DNA of 64,000 bases from an uncultured Collinsella sp. Its GTDB lineage: Bacteria; Actinomycetota; Coriobacteriia; Coriobacteriales; Coriobacteriaceae. The stretch is taken from contig CAAENX010000014.1 of the NCBI GenBank assembly GCA_900757495.1, positions 205,172 through 269,171 of the forward strand. Reading direction: 5' to 3'. The position numbers and the translations under genes are program-made. Numbering within the stretch: the first letter of the stretch is position 1; every line of letters starts with the position of its first letter. This document shows, in pieces, positions 16,833 to 26,035 of this stretch. The notes beneath the pieces are model-generated. The model had not been told where the DNA came from and did no database searches. It was given only the letters and a program-made list of their open reading frames with translations.

Positions 16833-16841
16833 TGCTATAGT
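16833..16841 (+). promoter_or_regulatory. Extended -10 promoter of rpsT
   Basis: TGCTATAGT is an extended -10 with a near-consensus hexamer TATAGT, about 75 bases before the start. The TTGACA at 16798-16803 is 32 bases away, too far to act as its -35. Confidence 0.55.
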
Positions 16842-16916
16842 AGGCGCTTGCATGACCTCACCGTGTCTCAGAGGTGTCATACATTTTTTGCAAGGAACTC
16901 GAAAGGAACTCCAGAA

Positions 16917-17183
16917 GTGGCAAACATCAAGTCTCAGAAGAAGCGTATCCGCACCAATGAGGCAGCTCGCATGCGTAACAAGGCTGTCAAGTCCGAGCTC
17001 AAGACGCTGACCAAGCACGTCCAGTCCGCCGTCGCCGAGGGCGACGCCGAGAAGGCCCAGGCTGCCCTCAAGACCGTCACCAAGCGTCTCGACATGGCTG
17101 CCGCCAAGCATGTTATCCACAAGAACCAGGCTTCCAACCGCAAGTCCGGTCTTGCCAAGCTCGTGAACAGCATCAACGCCTAA
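16917..17183 (+). CDS. rpsT: 30S ribosomal protein S20
   Basis: An 88-aa, helix-rich basic protein of the small subunit (ANIKSQKKRIRTNEAARMRN onward). It begins with GTG at 16917, preceded by GAAAGGAACTCC. Longer upstream reading is unsupported. It is monocistronic with its own promoter and terminator. The GTG start is notable because S20 synthesis is translationally autoregulated in Escherichia coli, where the start codon is also weak (UUG). Confidence 0.95.
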   Translation: MANIKSQKKRIRTNEAARMRNKAVKSELKTLTKHVQSAVAEGDAEKAQAALKTVTKRLDMAAAKHVIHKNQASNRKSGLAKLVNSINA

Positions 17184-17218
17184 GTTGTAAATTTCACACC
17201 ACACAGATTACGCGCATA

Positions 17219-17254
17219 AATGGAGCCTGTTTTATGGAACAGGCTCCATTTTTT
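17219..17254 (+). terminator. Terminator of rpsT
   Basis: AATGGAGCCTGTT / AACAGGCTCCATT, 13-bp perfect stem with a 6-nt loop, followed by TTTT. Confidence 0.92.
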
Positions 17255-17266
17255 GTACTGCTCGGG

Positions 17267-17272
17267 TAAGAT
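17267..17272 (+). promoter_or_regulatory. -10 element of lepA, leaderless configuration
   Basis: TAAGAT ends seven bases before the lepA ATG, so transcription should begin at or next to the start codon. No ribosome-binding site is present. The preceding CTCGGG is also found before the -10 of the first dnaJ gene. Confidence 0.45.
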
Positions 17273-17279
17273 AGTCCGC

Positions 17280-19091
17280 ATGAATACTTCAATTGACATT
17301 TCCCACATCCGCAACTTCTCGATCGTTGCGCACATCGACCATGGCAAGTCCACGATCAGTGACCGCATCCTCGAGCTCACCCATACCGTCGACGAACGCG
17401 ACATGGAGTCGCAGCTGCTCGACACCATGGATATCGAGCGCGAGCGCGGCATTACGATCAAGTCCAATGCCGTCCGCGTTTCCTATGACGCCGACGATGG
17501 TGAGACGTATCAGTTCAATCTGATCGATACGCCGGGCCACGTTGACTTTACCTACGAGGTCTCGCGTTCTCTGGCCGCCTGCGAGGGCGCGGTGCTCGTC
17601 GTCGATGCCACCCAGGGTGTCGAGGCGCAGACCGTCTCCAACGCGACGCTCGCCATGAACGCCAACTTGGACATTGTTCCGGCCATCAACAAGATCGACC
17701 TTCCCTCGGCGCATCCCGACGAGGTTAAGACCGAGATCGAGGATGACCTGGCGATCCCTGCCGATGATGCCGTGTGCGTCTCGGGCAAGACCGGCGAGGG
17801 CATCCACGATCTGCTGGAGTCCATTGTCTTTTTGATCTCTCCGCCCAAGGGCGATGCGAACGCGCCGCTCAAGGCACTCATCCTGGATTCGTACTTCGAC
17901 GAGTATCGTGGTGTCGTCGCCACGGTGCGCGTCTTTGACGGCTCTATCAAAAAGGGCGATACCCTGCTTATGATGCAGGTTAAGGGCGACTTTTTGGTCG
18001 ACGGCGTGGGCGTCAAGCGTCCTGCCGAGACCCCGGTCGACGCGCTGACCGTTGGCGAGGTGGGCTACGTGGTCACGGGCCTGAAGGACCCCGAGGCCGT
18101 GCGCGTGGGCGATACCCTCACGTGGGCCTCGAACCCCTGCCCCGAGCCGCTTCCGGGCTACCGCGAGGCCAAGCCCATGGTCTACACGGGCCTGTTCCCG
18201 ATCGACAACAAGGACTACGAGAATCTGCGCGACGCCCTCGATAAGCTGCACGTCAACGACCCGTCGTTGGTGTGGGAGCCCGAGACCTCGGTGGCGCTCG
18301 GCTTTGGCTTCCGCGTGGGCTTCCTGGGCCTGCTGCACATGGAAGTCGTCAAGGAACGCCTGGAGCGCGAGTTCAACCTGGACCTCATTGCCACGAGTCC
18401 CTCGGTCGACTATCACGTCTACAAGACCGACGGCGAGATGATCGATGTCCGCAGTCCGCAGGACCTTCCCGAGGCCACGCGCATCGATCGTATCGAGGAA
18501 CCCTACCTCAAGGCAAAGATCATCTGCCCGCCTGAGTACACGGGTGCCGTCATGCAGCTCGCCATTGAGCACCGCGGCGTCACAACCGATATGATCCACC
18601 TGACGAGCAAATCGGTCGAGATGCGCTTCGATATGCCGCTCGCCGAGCTCATCTTGGACTTCTTCGATCAGCTCAAGAGCCGCACCAAGGGCTATGCCTC
18701 GCTCGACTACGAGTTCAACGAGTACCGTCCCTCCGAGCTCGTGAAGCTCGATATTTTGCTTTCGGGCGACGAGGTGGACGCGCTTTCGTTTATCGTCCAT
18801 AAGGACAAGGCATATGGCCTGGCCCGTGGCTTGTGCGACAAGCTCAAGGAGATCATCCCGCGTCAGCTGTTCGAGGTGCCCATCCAGGGTGCTATCGGCA
18901 ACAAGATCATCGCCCGTTCCACCGTCAAGGCGCGTCGCAAGGACGTTCTTGCTAAGTGCTACGGTGGCGATATCTCGCGAAAGCGCAAGCTGCTCGAGAA
19001 GCAGAAAGAGGGCAAGAAGCGTATGAAGGCCATCGGATCGGTCGAGGTCCCGCAGGAGGCCTTTATGGCGATCCTCAAGGTGGACGAGTAG
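17280..19091 (+). CDS. lepA: Elongation factor 4 (LepA), ribosome-associated GTPase
   Basis: A 603-aa translational GTPase. The G1 motif AHIDHGKST, G3 DTPGH, and G4 NKID are all present; the C-terminal domain unique to LepA includes AIGNKIIARSTVKARRKDVL. Known members remodel ribosomes stalled before or after translocation. An in-frame ATG at 17220 lies inside the rpsT terminator and is rejected; the conserved N-terminus begins at 17280. dusB follows after four bases. Confidence 0.95.
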   Translation: MNTSIDISHIRNFSIVAHIDHGKSTISDRILELTHTVDERDMESQLLDTMDIERERGITIKSNAVRVSYDADDGETYQFNLIDTPGHVDFTYEVSRSLAACEGAVLVVDATQGVEAQTVSNATLAMNANLDIVPAINKIDLPSAHPDEVKTEIEDDLAIPADDAVCVSGKTGEGIHDLLESIVFLISPPKGDANAPLKALILDSYFDEYRGVVATVRVFDGSIKKGDTLLMMQVKGDFLVDGVGVKRPAETPVDALTVGEVGYVVTGLKDPEAVRVGDTLTWASNPCPEPLPGYREAKPMVYTGLFPIDNKDYENLRDALDKLHVNDPSLVWEPETSVALGFGFRVGFLGLLHMEVVKERLEREFNLDLIATSPSVDYHVYKTDGEMIDVRSPQDLPEATRIDRIEEPYLKAKIICPPEYTGAVMQLAIEHRGVTTDMIHLTSKSVEMRFDMPLAELILDFFDQLKSRTKGYASLDYEFNEYRPSELVKLDILLSGDEVDALSFIVHKDKAYGLARGLCDKLKEIIPRQLFEVPIQGAIGNKIIARSTVKARRKDVLAKCYGGDISRKRKLLEKQKEGKKRMKAIGSVEVPQEAFMAILKVDE

Positions 19092-19095
19092 GTCT

Positions 19096-20139
19096 ATGGC
19101 TCTTTCCGAATATAGTCTGCGGCTGCTGGGCGCCTATGCCGAGCAGCCGTTCCTTATGGCTCCCATGGCGGGCGTTACCGACCCCGCCTATCGCATCATG
19201 TGTCGCCGCCGCGGTGCCAACCTTGCCTACAGCGAGATGGTGAGCGTGGCAGGCCTTGCCTATGCCAGCAACAAAACGTGGCGCCTGGTGCTGCCGACCG
19301 ACGAGGAGCAGCAGATTTGCGTGCAGCTCTTTGGCTCCAAGCCCGATCAGTTTGCGAGCGCCGTCGCCGCCGTCGAGGAGCGCGTTGGCGATCGCCTGTC
19401 GCTCATCGATATCAATATGGCATGCCCCGCCCGCAAGGTTGTCACCAAGGGCGAGGGTTCGGCGCTCATGCGCACGCCCGACCTGGCCGAGAAGATCGTC
19501 GAGGCCACGGTGGGCGCGGCGCACGTGCCCGTGACCGTCAAGATTCGCAAGGGCTTTTATGCCGAGGACCGCAATGCCGCGACATTTGCCCAGATGCTTG
19601 AGGGCGCAGGGGCTGCCGCAGTCGCCGTGCATGGTCGTTGCGCCACGCAGCTCTACACGGGCCAGGCCGATTGGTCGGTCGTCGATGAGGTTGCCGACGC
19701 TGTCGAGATTCCCGTGATTGGTTCGGGCGATGTGTTCTCGGCCGAGGACGCTGCTGAGCATCTGCACGGCTCGGGTGCCAGCGCGGTGTTTATCGCGCGC
19801 GGCATCTACGGCAATCCGTGGGTGTTCGGCGATGCCCGAGCCCTTGCACTCGATGGCACGCCGGTGCCCTCTCGCTCCTCACGCGAGCGCTTGGATGCCC
19901 TGCGCGAGCACCTGACGCTCACGCACGAGCTGCTGCCGCTTATGTCGCGTGCTCGCACGTACGCAAGCTGGTACTTAAAGGGCATGCCCCATGCCGCCGC
20001 CTGGCGCGCTCAGGTGGTGCGTTGCTCTACGTACGAGGAGTTTATGGCGCTGGTCGATGATATCGAGCGCGACGTGGTGGCCTGCGAGGCCTCGCTTGCC
20101 GCCGGCGAGTCGGTGCCTGCCCATCCGTTGGAGGCCTAA
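19096..20139 (+). CDS. dusB: tRNA-dihydrouridine synthase (DusB-type)
   Basis: A 347-aa FMN TIM-barrel enzyme reducing uridines in the tRNA D-loop. Motifs: LMAPMAGVTDPAYR at the N-terminus; INMACPARKV with the catalytic Cys; VTVKIRKG; IPVIGSGDVF. DusB is the most widespread Dus family and the best fit, but the exact target uridine cannot be read. It is in operon with lepA and hemW. Confidence 0.88.
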   Translation: MALSEYSLRLLGAYAEQPFLMAPMAGVTDPAYRIMCRRRGANLAYSEMVSVAGLAYASNKTWRLVLPTDEEQQICVQLFGSKPDQFASAVAAVEERVGDRLSLIDINMACPARKVVTKGEGSALMRTPDLAEKIVEATVGAAHVPVTVKIRKGFYAEDRNAATFAQMLEGAGAAAVAVHGRCATQLYTGQADWSVVDEVADAVEIPVIGSGDVFSAEDAAEHLHGSGASAVFIARGIYGNPWVFGDARALALDGTPVPSRSSRERLDALREHLTLTHELLPLMSRARTYASWYLKGMPHAAAWRAQVVRCSTYEEFMALVDDIERDVVACEASLAAGESVPAHPLEA

Positions 20140-20141
20140 CG

Positions 20142-21374
20142 GTGGCCGTTACCGCGCTGTACGTGCACGTGCCGTTTTGCGCTCAAAAGTGCCGGTACTG
20201 CGACTTTGACTCGCGCAGCTTTGCTGCGTGTGATTTGGATGCCGCGCTCGATTCCTATTTTGAGCAGTTGTATGCGCGCCTCGATTCCTTTGGCGACGCC
20301 GGGGCGCTTGCGCAGGTCCGCACGGTCTATACTGGCGGCGGCACGCCATCGCTGGCAGGGGAGCGCCTGGTGGAACTTGCCCGGCGTATCTCCATGTGGT
20401 GCAAACCCGTTGAATTTACTTGCGAAGCCAATCCTGAGTCCCTGACCGCTGAGCTCGCCACCGCGCTTGCCGAGGCGGGTGTCACACGCATCTCTCTGGG
20501 CGTGCAAACCCTCGACAATACCGAGCTGGCTGCTATTGGCCGCATTCACGATGCTAATCGGGCACTTGCGGCTATCGCGACGGTGAAGGATGTTGGGCTC
20601 GATGTGTCGTGCGACCTTATGTGCGGGCTTCCCGGACAGACTATGGCGAGCTGGCAGCATACGCTCGATGGCGTGCTTGAGGCGGCCCCGCACCATGTGT
20701 CGGTCTATCCGCTCACGCTCGAGGAGGGCACGCCGCTTTACCGCATGGTGTGCCGTGACGAGTCGCTTGAGCCCGATGAGGATTTCCAGGCCGCATGCAT
20801 GGACGTTGCGCGCCAGCGGCTGAGTTCGGCCGGCTACCATCCGTATGAGGTGGCGAGCTACGCGCTCGATGGGCATGAATGTGCCCATAATATCGCCTAC
20901 TGGACTGGTCGGGGCTACCTGGGCCTGGGTCGTTCTGCCGCGGGCATGCTCGACGACGAGGATTTCGACCGCTTGGCTGGACTGTTTCCCGGCGTGGCTC
21001 CCCGTGGTGACTTTCACCGCGTGCGTTTGGTACAACGTGACGATGCCGCGACGATGTTTGATGCCGAGTATCTGTCGCGGCGCGAGGCGGCGGCCGAGGA
21101 CCTGATGCTCGCTTGTCGCATGACGCGCGGTGTTGATTCCGACCTGTTGGTTCGCGCGTCTCGTGTCATCCCTGCCGATGAACTGGCAGCGGCTTGTGAT
21201 CGCGCTCTTGAGCTTGGGCTTGCCACTTGGGTGCCCGAGCACGGTGATAGCCATGCGGGGCCTATCGCCTCTGTCGATGTCATCGCTGGCCGCACCTGTG
21301 CCCGTCTGGCGCCGACCCATCTGGGCTGGCTCGATGGAAATGTTCTGTTCGAGCTGTTTTGGGATCTAGCTTAG
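20142..21374 (+). CDS. hemW: HemW-like radical SAM protein (heme chaperone family)
   Basis: A 410-aa radical SAM protein. CAQKCRYCDFD gives the CxxxCxxC cluster motif; VYTGGGTPS, EANPE and SLGVQTLD are HemN/HemW hallmarks. HemW proteins bind heme and insert it into membrane cytochromes; they lack the extra N-terminal residues that HemN coproporphyrinogen dehydrogenases need. It starts at GTG, two bases after dusB. Position just before dnaJ matches hemW-hrcA-dnaJ clusters elsewhere, although hrcA and grpE are absent here. Confidence 0.88.
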   Translation: MAVTALYVHVPFCAQKCRYCDFDSRSFAACDLDAALDSYFEQLYARLDSFGDAGALAQVRTVYTGGGTPSLAGERLVELARRISMWCKPVEFTCEANPESLTAELATALAEAGVTRISLGVQTLDNTELAAIGRIHDANRALAAIATVKDVGLDVSCDLMCGLPGQTMASWQHTLDGVLEAAPHHVSVYPLTLEEGTPLYRMVCRDESLEPDEDFQAACMDVARQRLSSAGYHPYEVASYALDGHECAHNIAYWTGRGYLGLGRSAAGMLDDEDFDRLAGLFPGVAPRGDFHRVRLVQRDDAATMFDAEYLSRREAAAEDLMLACRMTRGVDSDLLVRASRVIPADELAAACDRALELGLATWVPEHGDSHAGPIASVDVIAGRTCARLAPTHLGWLDGNVLFELFWDLA

Positions 21375-21432
21375 GCCGCTCGGGTAGAATTACCGGAATA
21401 TATACGCTGCTGTGAGCAGGAGGTTGCCGCGC

Positions 21433-22536
21433 ATGGCGACGATGAACGAAAAAGATTACTACGAGATTCTGGGTGTCTCCAAGGACGCCACCTCGCGTGA
21501 TATTCAAAAGGCCTTCCAGCAAAAGGCCCGTAAGCTCCATCCGGACGTCAATAAAGAGCCGGATGCCGAGGAAAAGTTTAAAGAGGTTTCCGAGGCCTAC
21601 GCCGTGCTTTCGGATGAGCAAAAACGTGCGCGCTACGACGCCATGCGTTCTGGCAATCCCTTTGCCGGTGCTCCTACGGCTTCGCCCTATGGTGGCGGCT
21701 ACGCCGGCAGCACGGGCTATGGCAATCCCTTTGAGGGCGGCTTTCCCTTTGGTGGCGCCTGGGGCCAGCAGCGTCGCGGCCAGGCTGCCTACAATCCCGA
21801 GAACGGCGCCAACGTGGTCGTCGATATCAAACTCGACGCCAAGGAGGCCAAGGGCGGTGCCCGCAAGACCGTCCGCTACACGCGCTTCGATACCTGTAGC
21901 AACTGCGGCGGCTCGGGCTCCGTTTCGTCTGAGCATGCCCATACCTGCCCGAGCTGCGGTGGCCGCGGCCACATCGACGTCGACCTGTCCTTCCTGTTTG
22001 GTGCGGGCACGTTCCAGTCGGTCTGCCCCGAGTGCGGCGGTTCCGGTAAGGTCGTGGCCGACCCCTGCCCCGATTGCGGTGGCAGCGGGCGAACCCGTGT
22101 GACCTCCGAGCAGACGATTGAGTTTCCTGCCGGCACGCACGATGGCGACGAGGTCCGCATTGGCGGCATGGGTCATGCTGGCACCAACGGTGCCGCGGGC
22201 GGCGACCTGGTCGGCCGCGCCCATGTTGAGGCCGAGCGCTTGGAAGGCAAAGCTCGTACTGGCTTTTACTTGATGGGCATTGTGGCGCCGTTTTTGGTGC
22301 TGTCGGCCATCTCGGGCGTGTTCTCGGCCTTTGCCGTGATGTGCTTTATTCCGTTTACCATGGGCCTGTTCATGGTGCTTTCGGACGGTGTGCTTCATCG
22401 CAGCCTGCTGTGGTGGAAGCGCGGTGCGATGCAGTTTGCCAACGGTTTTGCCAACGGCTTCATGTTCGCGCTCGTGTCGGTTTGGTTCGCGAGCTGCTCG
22501 CAACGGGCCATGCTTTCGCCGTATCAAATGCAATAA
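21433..22536 (+). CDS. DnaJ-like co-chaperone with a membrane-embedded C-terminus
   Basis: A 367-aa protein. A normal J domain (residues ~7-70, with HPD in LHPDVNK) is followed by a Gly/Phe/Pro/Tyr-rich stretch and a zinc domain with four CxxCxGxG repeats (CSNCGGSG, CPSCGGRG, CPECGGSG, CPDCGGSG). It then has only part of a substrate-binding lobe (VTSEQTIEFPAGTHDGDEVR). From residue ~277 the usual second lobe and dimerisation domain are replaced by hydrophobic segments (FYLMGIVAPFLVLSAISGVF and following), predicting two or three membrane helices. AGGAGG lies before the ATG; a -10-like TAGAAT lies at 21386-21391. It probably recruits DnaK to the membrane (inference). A canonical dnaJ follows. 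Confidence 0.85.
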   Translation: MATMNEKDYYEILGVSKDATSRDIQKAFQQKARKLHPDVNKEPDAEEKFKEVSEAYAVLSDEQKRARYDAMRSGNPFAGAPTASPYGGGYAGSTGYGNPFEGGFPFGGAWGQQRRGQAAYNPENGANVVVDIKLDAKEAKGGARKTVRYTRFDTCSNCGGSGSVSSEHAHTCPSCGGRGHIDVDLSFLFGAGTFQSVCPECGGSGKVVADPCPDCGGSGRTRVTSEQTIEFPAGTHDGDEVRIGGMGHAGTNGAAGGDLVGRAHVEAERLEGKARTGFYLMGIVAPFLVLSAISGVFSAFAVMCFIPFTMGLFMVLSDGVLHRSLLWWKRGAMQFANGFANGFMFALVSVWFASCSQRAMLSPYQMQ

Positions 22537-22617
22537 CATCAAACCCTTTGTTTGCGGTCGGCCCAGCTTGGGTATAGGACGCACTGTGACAATAATGAAA
22601 GTCGGAAGGATTCGGTC

Positions 22618-23766
22618 GTGTCGGAAAATAGGGATTACTACGAGGTGCTTGGCGTCGACAGGGATGCCGACGCGCGGACGATTAAGCGTGCGTTTTTAAA
22701 GAAGGCCCGTACCGTACATCCGGATGTTTCGGACGATCCCGAGGCCGAGGCCAAGTTCAAGGAGCTCAACGAGGCCTATTCCGTTCTTTCCGATGAGCAG
22801 AAGCGTGCTAACTACGACCGTTACGGCACCGCGGACGGCCCCGGTGGCTCTGGTTATGTCGACATCAACGATATCTTTGGTGGCATGGGCATGGACGACC
22901 TGTTCTCGTCGTTTTTTGGCGGCGGTGCCGGCGGTGGCGCCCGCAGCCGTCGTGAGCGTCGTCGCGGACGTGACATGGCCATCTCGCTTTCGGTGACGCT
23001 CGAGGAGGCGGCGCTCGGCTGCAAAAAGACGATCAGCTATGATCGCCTTGCTCCTTGCGAGGACTGCAACGGTACCGGTAGGGCCGAGGGTGCACAGGAA
23101 AAGCAGTGCGGCCGCTGCCACGGTACGGGCTACGTCACGACGGTTCAGCGATCGTTTTTGGGCCAGGTTCAGTCTTCCTCGCCTTGCCCCGACTGCCATG
23201 GCGAGGGCACGGTTATCGACCATCCCTGCGAGACCTGCGACGGTCAGGGCCGCACGCCTTCGCACGAAAAGATCGACATCGATATTCCCGCCGGCGTTTC
23301 GACCGGTCGCCAGCTGCGTGTGAGCGGCTTTGGTGAGGCCGGTCTTCGCGGCGAGCCTTCGGGCGACCTGATTGTCAACGTGCGCGTTGCCGACCATGAG
23401 CGCTTTAAGCGCAACGGTGACGACCTGTACCTGGTGAGCGATATCTCGATTGCGCAGGCTGCGCTCGGCTGCGAGATCGAGGTCGAGGGCATTATGCCCG
23501 ACGAGGTCGTTAAGGTGACGGTTCCCGCCGGCGCCCAGTACGGCGACACCGTGAGCGTCAATAATTACGGCATGCCGCGCATTGGCGGTGGCGGTTCGCG
23601 TGGCCGCCTGATCGTGCAACTGCGCGTGGTCGTTCCCACCAATCTTTCCAATAAGCAACGCGAGCTGCTCCGTGCTTTTGCCGATGAGATGGGCGATGAC
23701 GTCGCTTCCGGTAAGAAGTCGGTGACCGACCGTATCAAGAGTGCCCTCGACGATATCCTCGATTAA
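22618..23766 (+). CDS. dnaJ: Chaperone protein DnaJ
   Basis: A 382-aa canonical type I DnaJ. J domain with HPD (VHPDVSDD), a Gly-rich region, zinc domain CEDCNGTG, CGRCHGTG, CPDCHGEG, CETCDGQG, and both C-terminal lobes (IDIDIPAGVSTGRQLRVSG; VKVTVPAGAQYGDTV). It stimulates DnaK ATPase and delivers substrates. I chose GTG 22618, which has GGAAGGA upstream; earlier in-frame codons run into the previous gene's tail region. mtaB follows closely. Confidence 0.95.
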   Translation: MSENRDYYEVLGVDRDADARTIKRAFLKKARTVHPDVSDDPEAEAKFKELNEAYSVLSDEQKRANYDRYGTADGPGGSGYVDINDIFGGMGMDDLFSSFFGGGAGGGARSRRERRRGRDMAISLSVTLEEAALGCKKTISYDRLAPCEDCNGTGRAEGAQEKQCGRCHGTGYVTTVQRSFLGQVQSSSPCPDCHGEGTVIDHPCETCDGQGRTPSHEKIDIDIPAGVSTGRQLRVSGFGEAGLRGEPSGDLIVNVRVADHERFKRNGDDLYLVSDISIAQAALGCEIEVEGIMPDEVVKVTVPAGAQYGDTVSVNNYGMPRIGGGGSRGRLIVQLRVVVPTNLSNKQRELLRAFADEMGDDVASGKKSVTDRIKSALDDILD

Positions 23767-23775
23767 GGAGCCCGC

Positions 23776-25068
23776 GTGCTCGCACCCCATATTTCCGTCG
23801 TCAACCTCGGCTGCCGTGTCAACCGGGTTGAGTCTGACCGTATCACTGCCGATCTTATGCGCTTGGGCTTTGCTATGGTAGAGCCCCAGAATGCCGATCT
23901 GATCGTCATTAACACCTGTGCCGTTACGGGCGAGGCCGAGGCCAAGACCCGTAAGGCCGTCCGTCATGCGCTGGCCCATCCAAACGAGCCTTATGTGCTC
24001 GTGACCGGTTGCGTGGTCAATTTGCATCCCGAGGAGCTGTTGGAGCTTTCGGATCGCGTGATCGCCGAGCCGTCCAAGATCGATGTCGCCGAACGTGTCT
24101 GCGAGGTGCTGGGCGTTGAGTCCGATAGCGTTCCCGCCTGCAGCGATGGCGAGGTGGTCGATGCGCTCGGTCGCTCTCGCCTGGGCGTGAAGATCCAGGA
24201 CGGCTGCAACCACCGTTGCACCTATTGCATCGTGTGGAAGGCCCGCGGCCCCGAGCGTTCCGTGCCCGTCGAGTCCGTGCTTGAGCAAGTTCGCGAGGCC
24301 CAGGAGGCCGGCGTGCCCGAGGTGGTGCTGACCGGTGTGAACCTGGGTGCCTACGATGGCAAGAGCGCGACCGACGAGCATGTCGAAATCGATGAGCTGC
24401 TCGAGGCCATCATGGAGCGCACGACTATTGCGCATGTGCGCATTTCCTCGGTCGAACCCATGGATATCTCTGAGCGCCTGCTTAAGGTTATGGCGCGCTA
24501 TCCGCAGCGTATTGCCCCGTTTTTGCACCTGCCCGTACAGTCCGGCTGTACGGCGACGCTGCATCGCATGGGTCGTCCCTATAGTGCCGAGGCCTTTGAG
24601 GACACGGTGCGCATGATTCGCGCCATTCTGCCGCAGGCGTCTCTTTCGTGCGACGTCATCGTCGGTTTTCCTGGTGAGACGGACGAGGAGTTCGAGGAGT
24701 CGCTGGCGCTGTGCCGCCGCGTGGGGTTCTCGCGTATGCACGTGTTCCGCTACAGTAAGCGTCCCGGTACCCTTGCTGCCGACATGCCCGACCAGGTGCC
24801 GCCCGAGGTTATGGCCGAGCGCAGCCGCCGTATGCGAGACGCGGCGCAGGAGCTCGCTATTGCCGATGCTCGTCGTCGCGTGGGCACTGTCGAGCGTGCC
24901 GTGCTCGAGTATGGTGACAACCTGACGCTCGGTTCGTTCCATCATGCCCGTCTTGACGATACCTGTGGACTTACAGCCCCGTGCCTGCTCGATGTTGCTA
25001 TCATCGGAGTCGATGATTCCGGCTTGGTCCATGCGCGCAGGGAGGTCCATGGAAGCCTCGAAGATTAG
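23776..25068 (+). CDS. mtaB: tRNA t6A37 methylthiotransferase MtaB
   Basis: A 430-aa radical SAM enzyme converting t6A37 to ms2t6A in ANN-decoding tRNAs. The N-terminal UPF0004 domain has cysteines in NLGCRVNRVESD, NTCAVTGEAE and VTGCVV; the radical SAM motif is CNHRCTYC; a TRAM-like tail follows. GCRVN rather than GCQMN separates MtaB from MiaB. It starts with GTG. It overlaps phoH by 20 bases. Confidence 0.9.
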   Translation: MLAPHISVVNLGCRVNRVESDRITADLMRLGFAMVEPQNADLIVINTCAVTGEAEAKTRKAVRHALAHPNEPYVLVTGCVVNLHPEELLELSDRVIAEPSKIDVAERVCEVLGVESDSVPACSDGEVVDALGRSRLGVKIQDGCNHRCTYCIVWKARGPERSVPVESVLEQVREAQEAGVPEVVLTGVNLGAYDGKSATDEHVEIDELLEAIMERTTIAHVRISSVEPMDISERLLKVMARYPQRIAPFLHLPVQSGCTATLHRMGRPYSAEAFEDTVRMIRAILPQASLSCDVIVGFPGETDEEFEESLALCRRVGFSRMHVFRYSKRPGTLAADMPDQVPPEVMAERSRRMRDAAQELAIADARRRVGTVERAVLEYGDNLTLGSFHHARLDDTCGLTAPCLLDVAIIGVDDSGLVHARREVHGSLED

Positions 25069-26035
25069 ACTTACCGTTCCCGAGGGAGTTGATCCCTCGC
25101 GCGTTTTGGGCGCCGGCGACGGCGTCCTTCGTGCGCTCGAGAGTTTGGTTCGCGCTCACGTGGTCGCCCGTGGCGATAGGATCTCCGTGAGCGGTGATCC
25201 GGAAGAGGTCGAACTCGTGGCTCGCTTTTTCGAACATGCTTTTCGCGAGGCGGCGGCCGGTCGTACCCTGTCTGCCGACGATGTCTCGCGTTGCCTGGCC
25301 GTCTTGCGCGACGGCGAGCATGAGGCCACATCGCTTCGCGATGACGTGCTGCTTTCATACCGCGGTCGTGTCATTCGTCCCAAGACGCTTGGGCAAAAGC
25401 GCTATGTGGATGCCATTCGCTCGCATACCATCACCTTTGGCTTGGGTCCTGCCGGTACCGGTAAGACCTATCTGGCCATGGCGCTCGCCGTTGCCGCGCT
25501 CAAGCGCCATGAGGTAGGCCGTTTGATCTTGACGCGTCCGGTTGTCGAAGCAGGGGAGAACCTGGGCTTTTTGCCCGGCACCCTCGAGGAAAAGATCGAT
25601 CCGTACATGCGCCCGCTCTACGATGCCCTTTTTGACATGATGGATCGTGAGCGCACCGATGAGCTTATGGAGCGGGGCGTGATCGAGATCGCCCCGCTCG
25701 CCTACATGCGCGGTCGTACGCTGAGCGATGCTTTCGTGGTGCTCGACGAGGCGCAAAATACCACGCCCGAGCAGATGAAGATGTTCCTGACACGCCTTGG
25801 ATTCAACTCCAAGTTCGTGATTACCGGCGACCTCAGCCAGCGCGACCTGGTGGGTCGTCGTGGCGGCTTGGCGGATGTCGAGAAGATTTTGGGCCGTGTC
25901 GACGATGTGGCATTTTCTCACCTCGAGCGTGCCGACGTGGTGCGTCATGCCCTGGTGGGTCGTATCGTCGAGGCATATGATGCTTATGATGACGTGCGTG
26001 AGCAGCGTTCGCGCGACCGAAAGGAGTCCCGTTGA
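25049..26035 (+). CDS. phoH: PhoH-like ATPase
   Basis: A 328-aa cytoplasmic P-loop ATPase. Walker A is GPAGTGKTYLAMA, Walker B is VVLDEAQNTTPEQMKMFLTR, followed by VITGDLSQRDL. It carries an N-terminal KH-like region as in the PhoH/YbeZ family. YbeZ partners the endoribonuclease YbeY, and ybeY is the next gene with a four-base overlap, so a joint role in RNA processing is likely. GGGAGG precedes the ATG. Confidence 0.92.
   Translation: MEASKIRLTVPEGVDPSRVLGAGDGVLRALESLVRAHVVARGDRISVSGDPEEVELVARFFEHAFREAAAGRTLSADDVSRCLAVLRDGEHEATSLRDDVLLSYRGRVIRPKTLGQKRYVDAIRSHTITFGLGPAGTGKTYLAMALAVAALKRHEVGRLILTRPVVEAGENLGFLPGTLEEKIDPYMRPLYDALFDMMDRERTDELMERGVIEIAPLAYMRGRTLSDAFVVLDEAQNTTPEQMKMFLTRLGFNSKFVITGDLSQRDLVGRRGGLADVEKILGRVDDVAFSHLERADVVRHALVGRIVEAYDAYDDVREQRSRDRKESR

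Noticed and set aside
16798..16841. TTGACA at 16798 as the -35 of the rpsT promoter
   Set aside because: It is 32 bases from the TATAGT -10; the promoter is better read as an extended -10.
17289..18800. 503-codon minus-strand frame inside lepA
   Set aside because: Shadow of lepA; no motifs and no ribosome site.
22696..25050. 784-codon minus-strand frame across dnaJ and mtaB
   Set aside because: Antisense to two well-supported genes; Ala/His/Arg/Gly-rich composition without domains.
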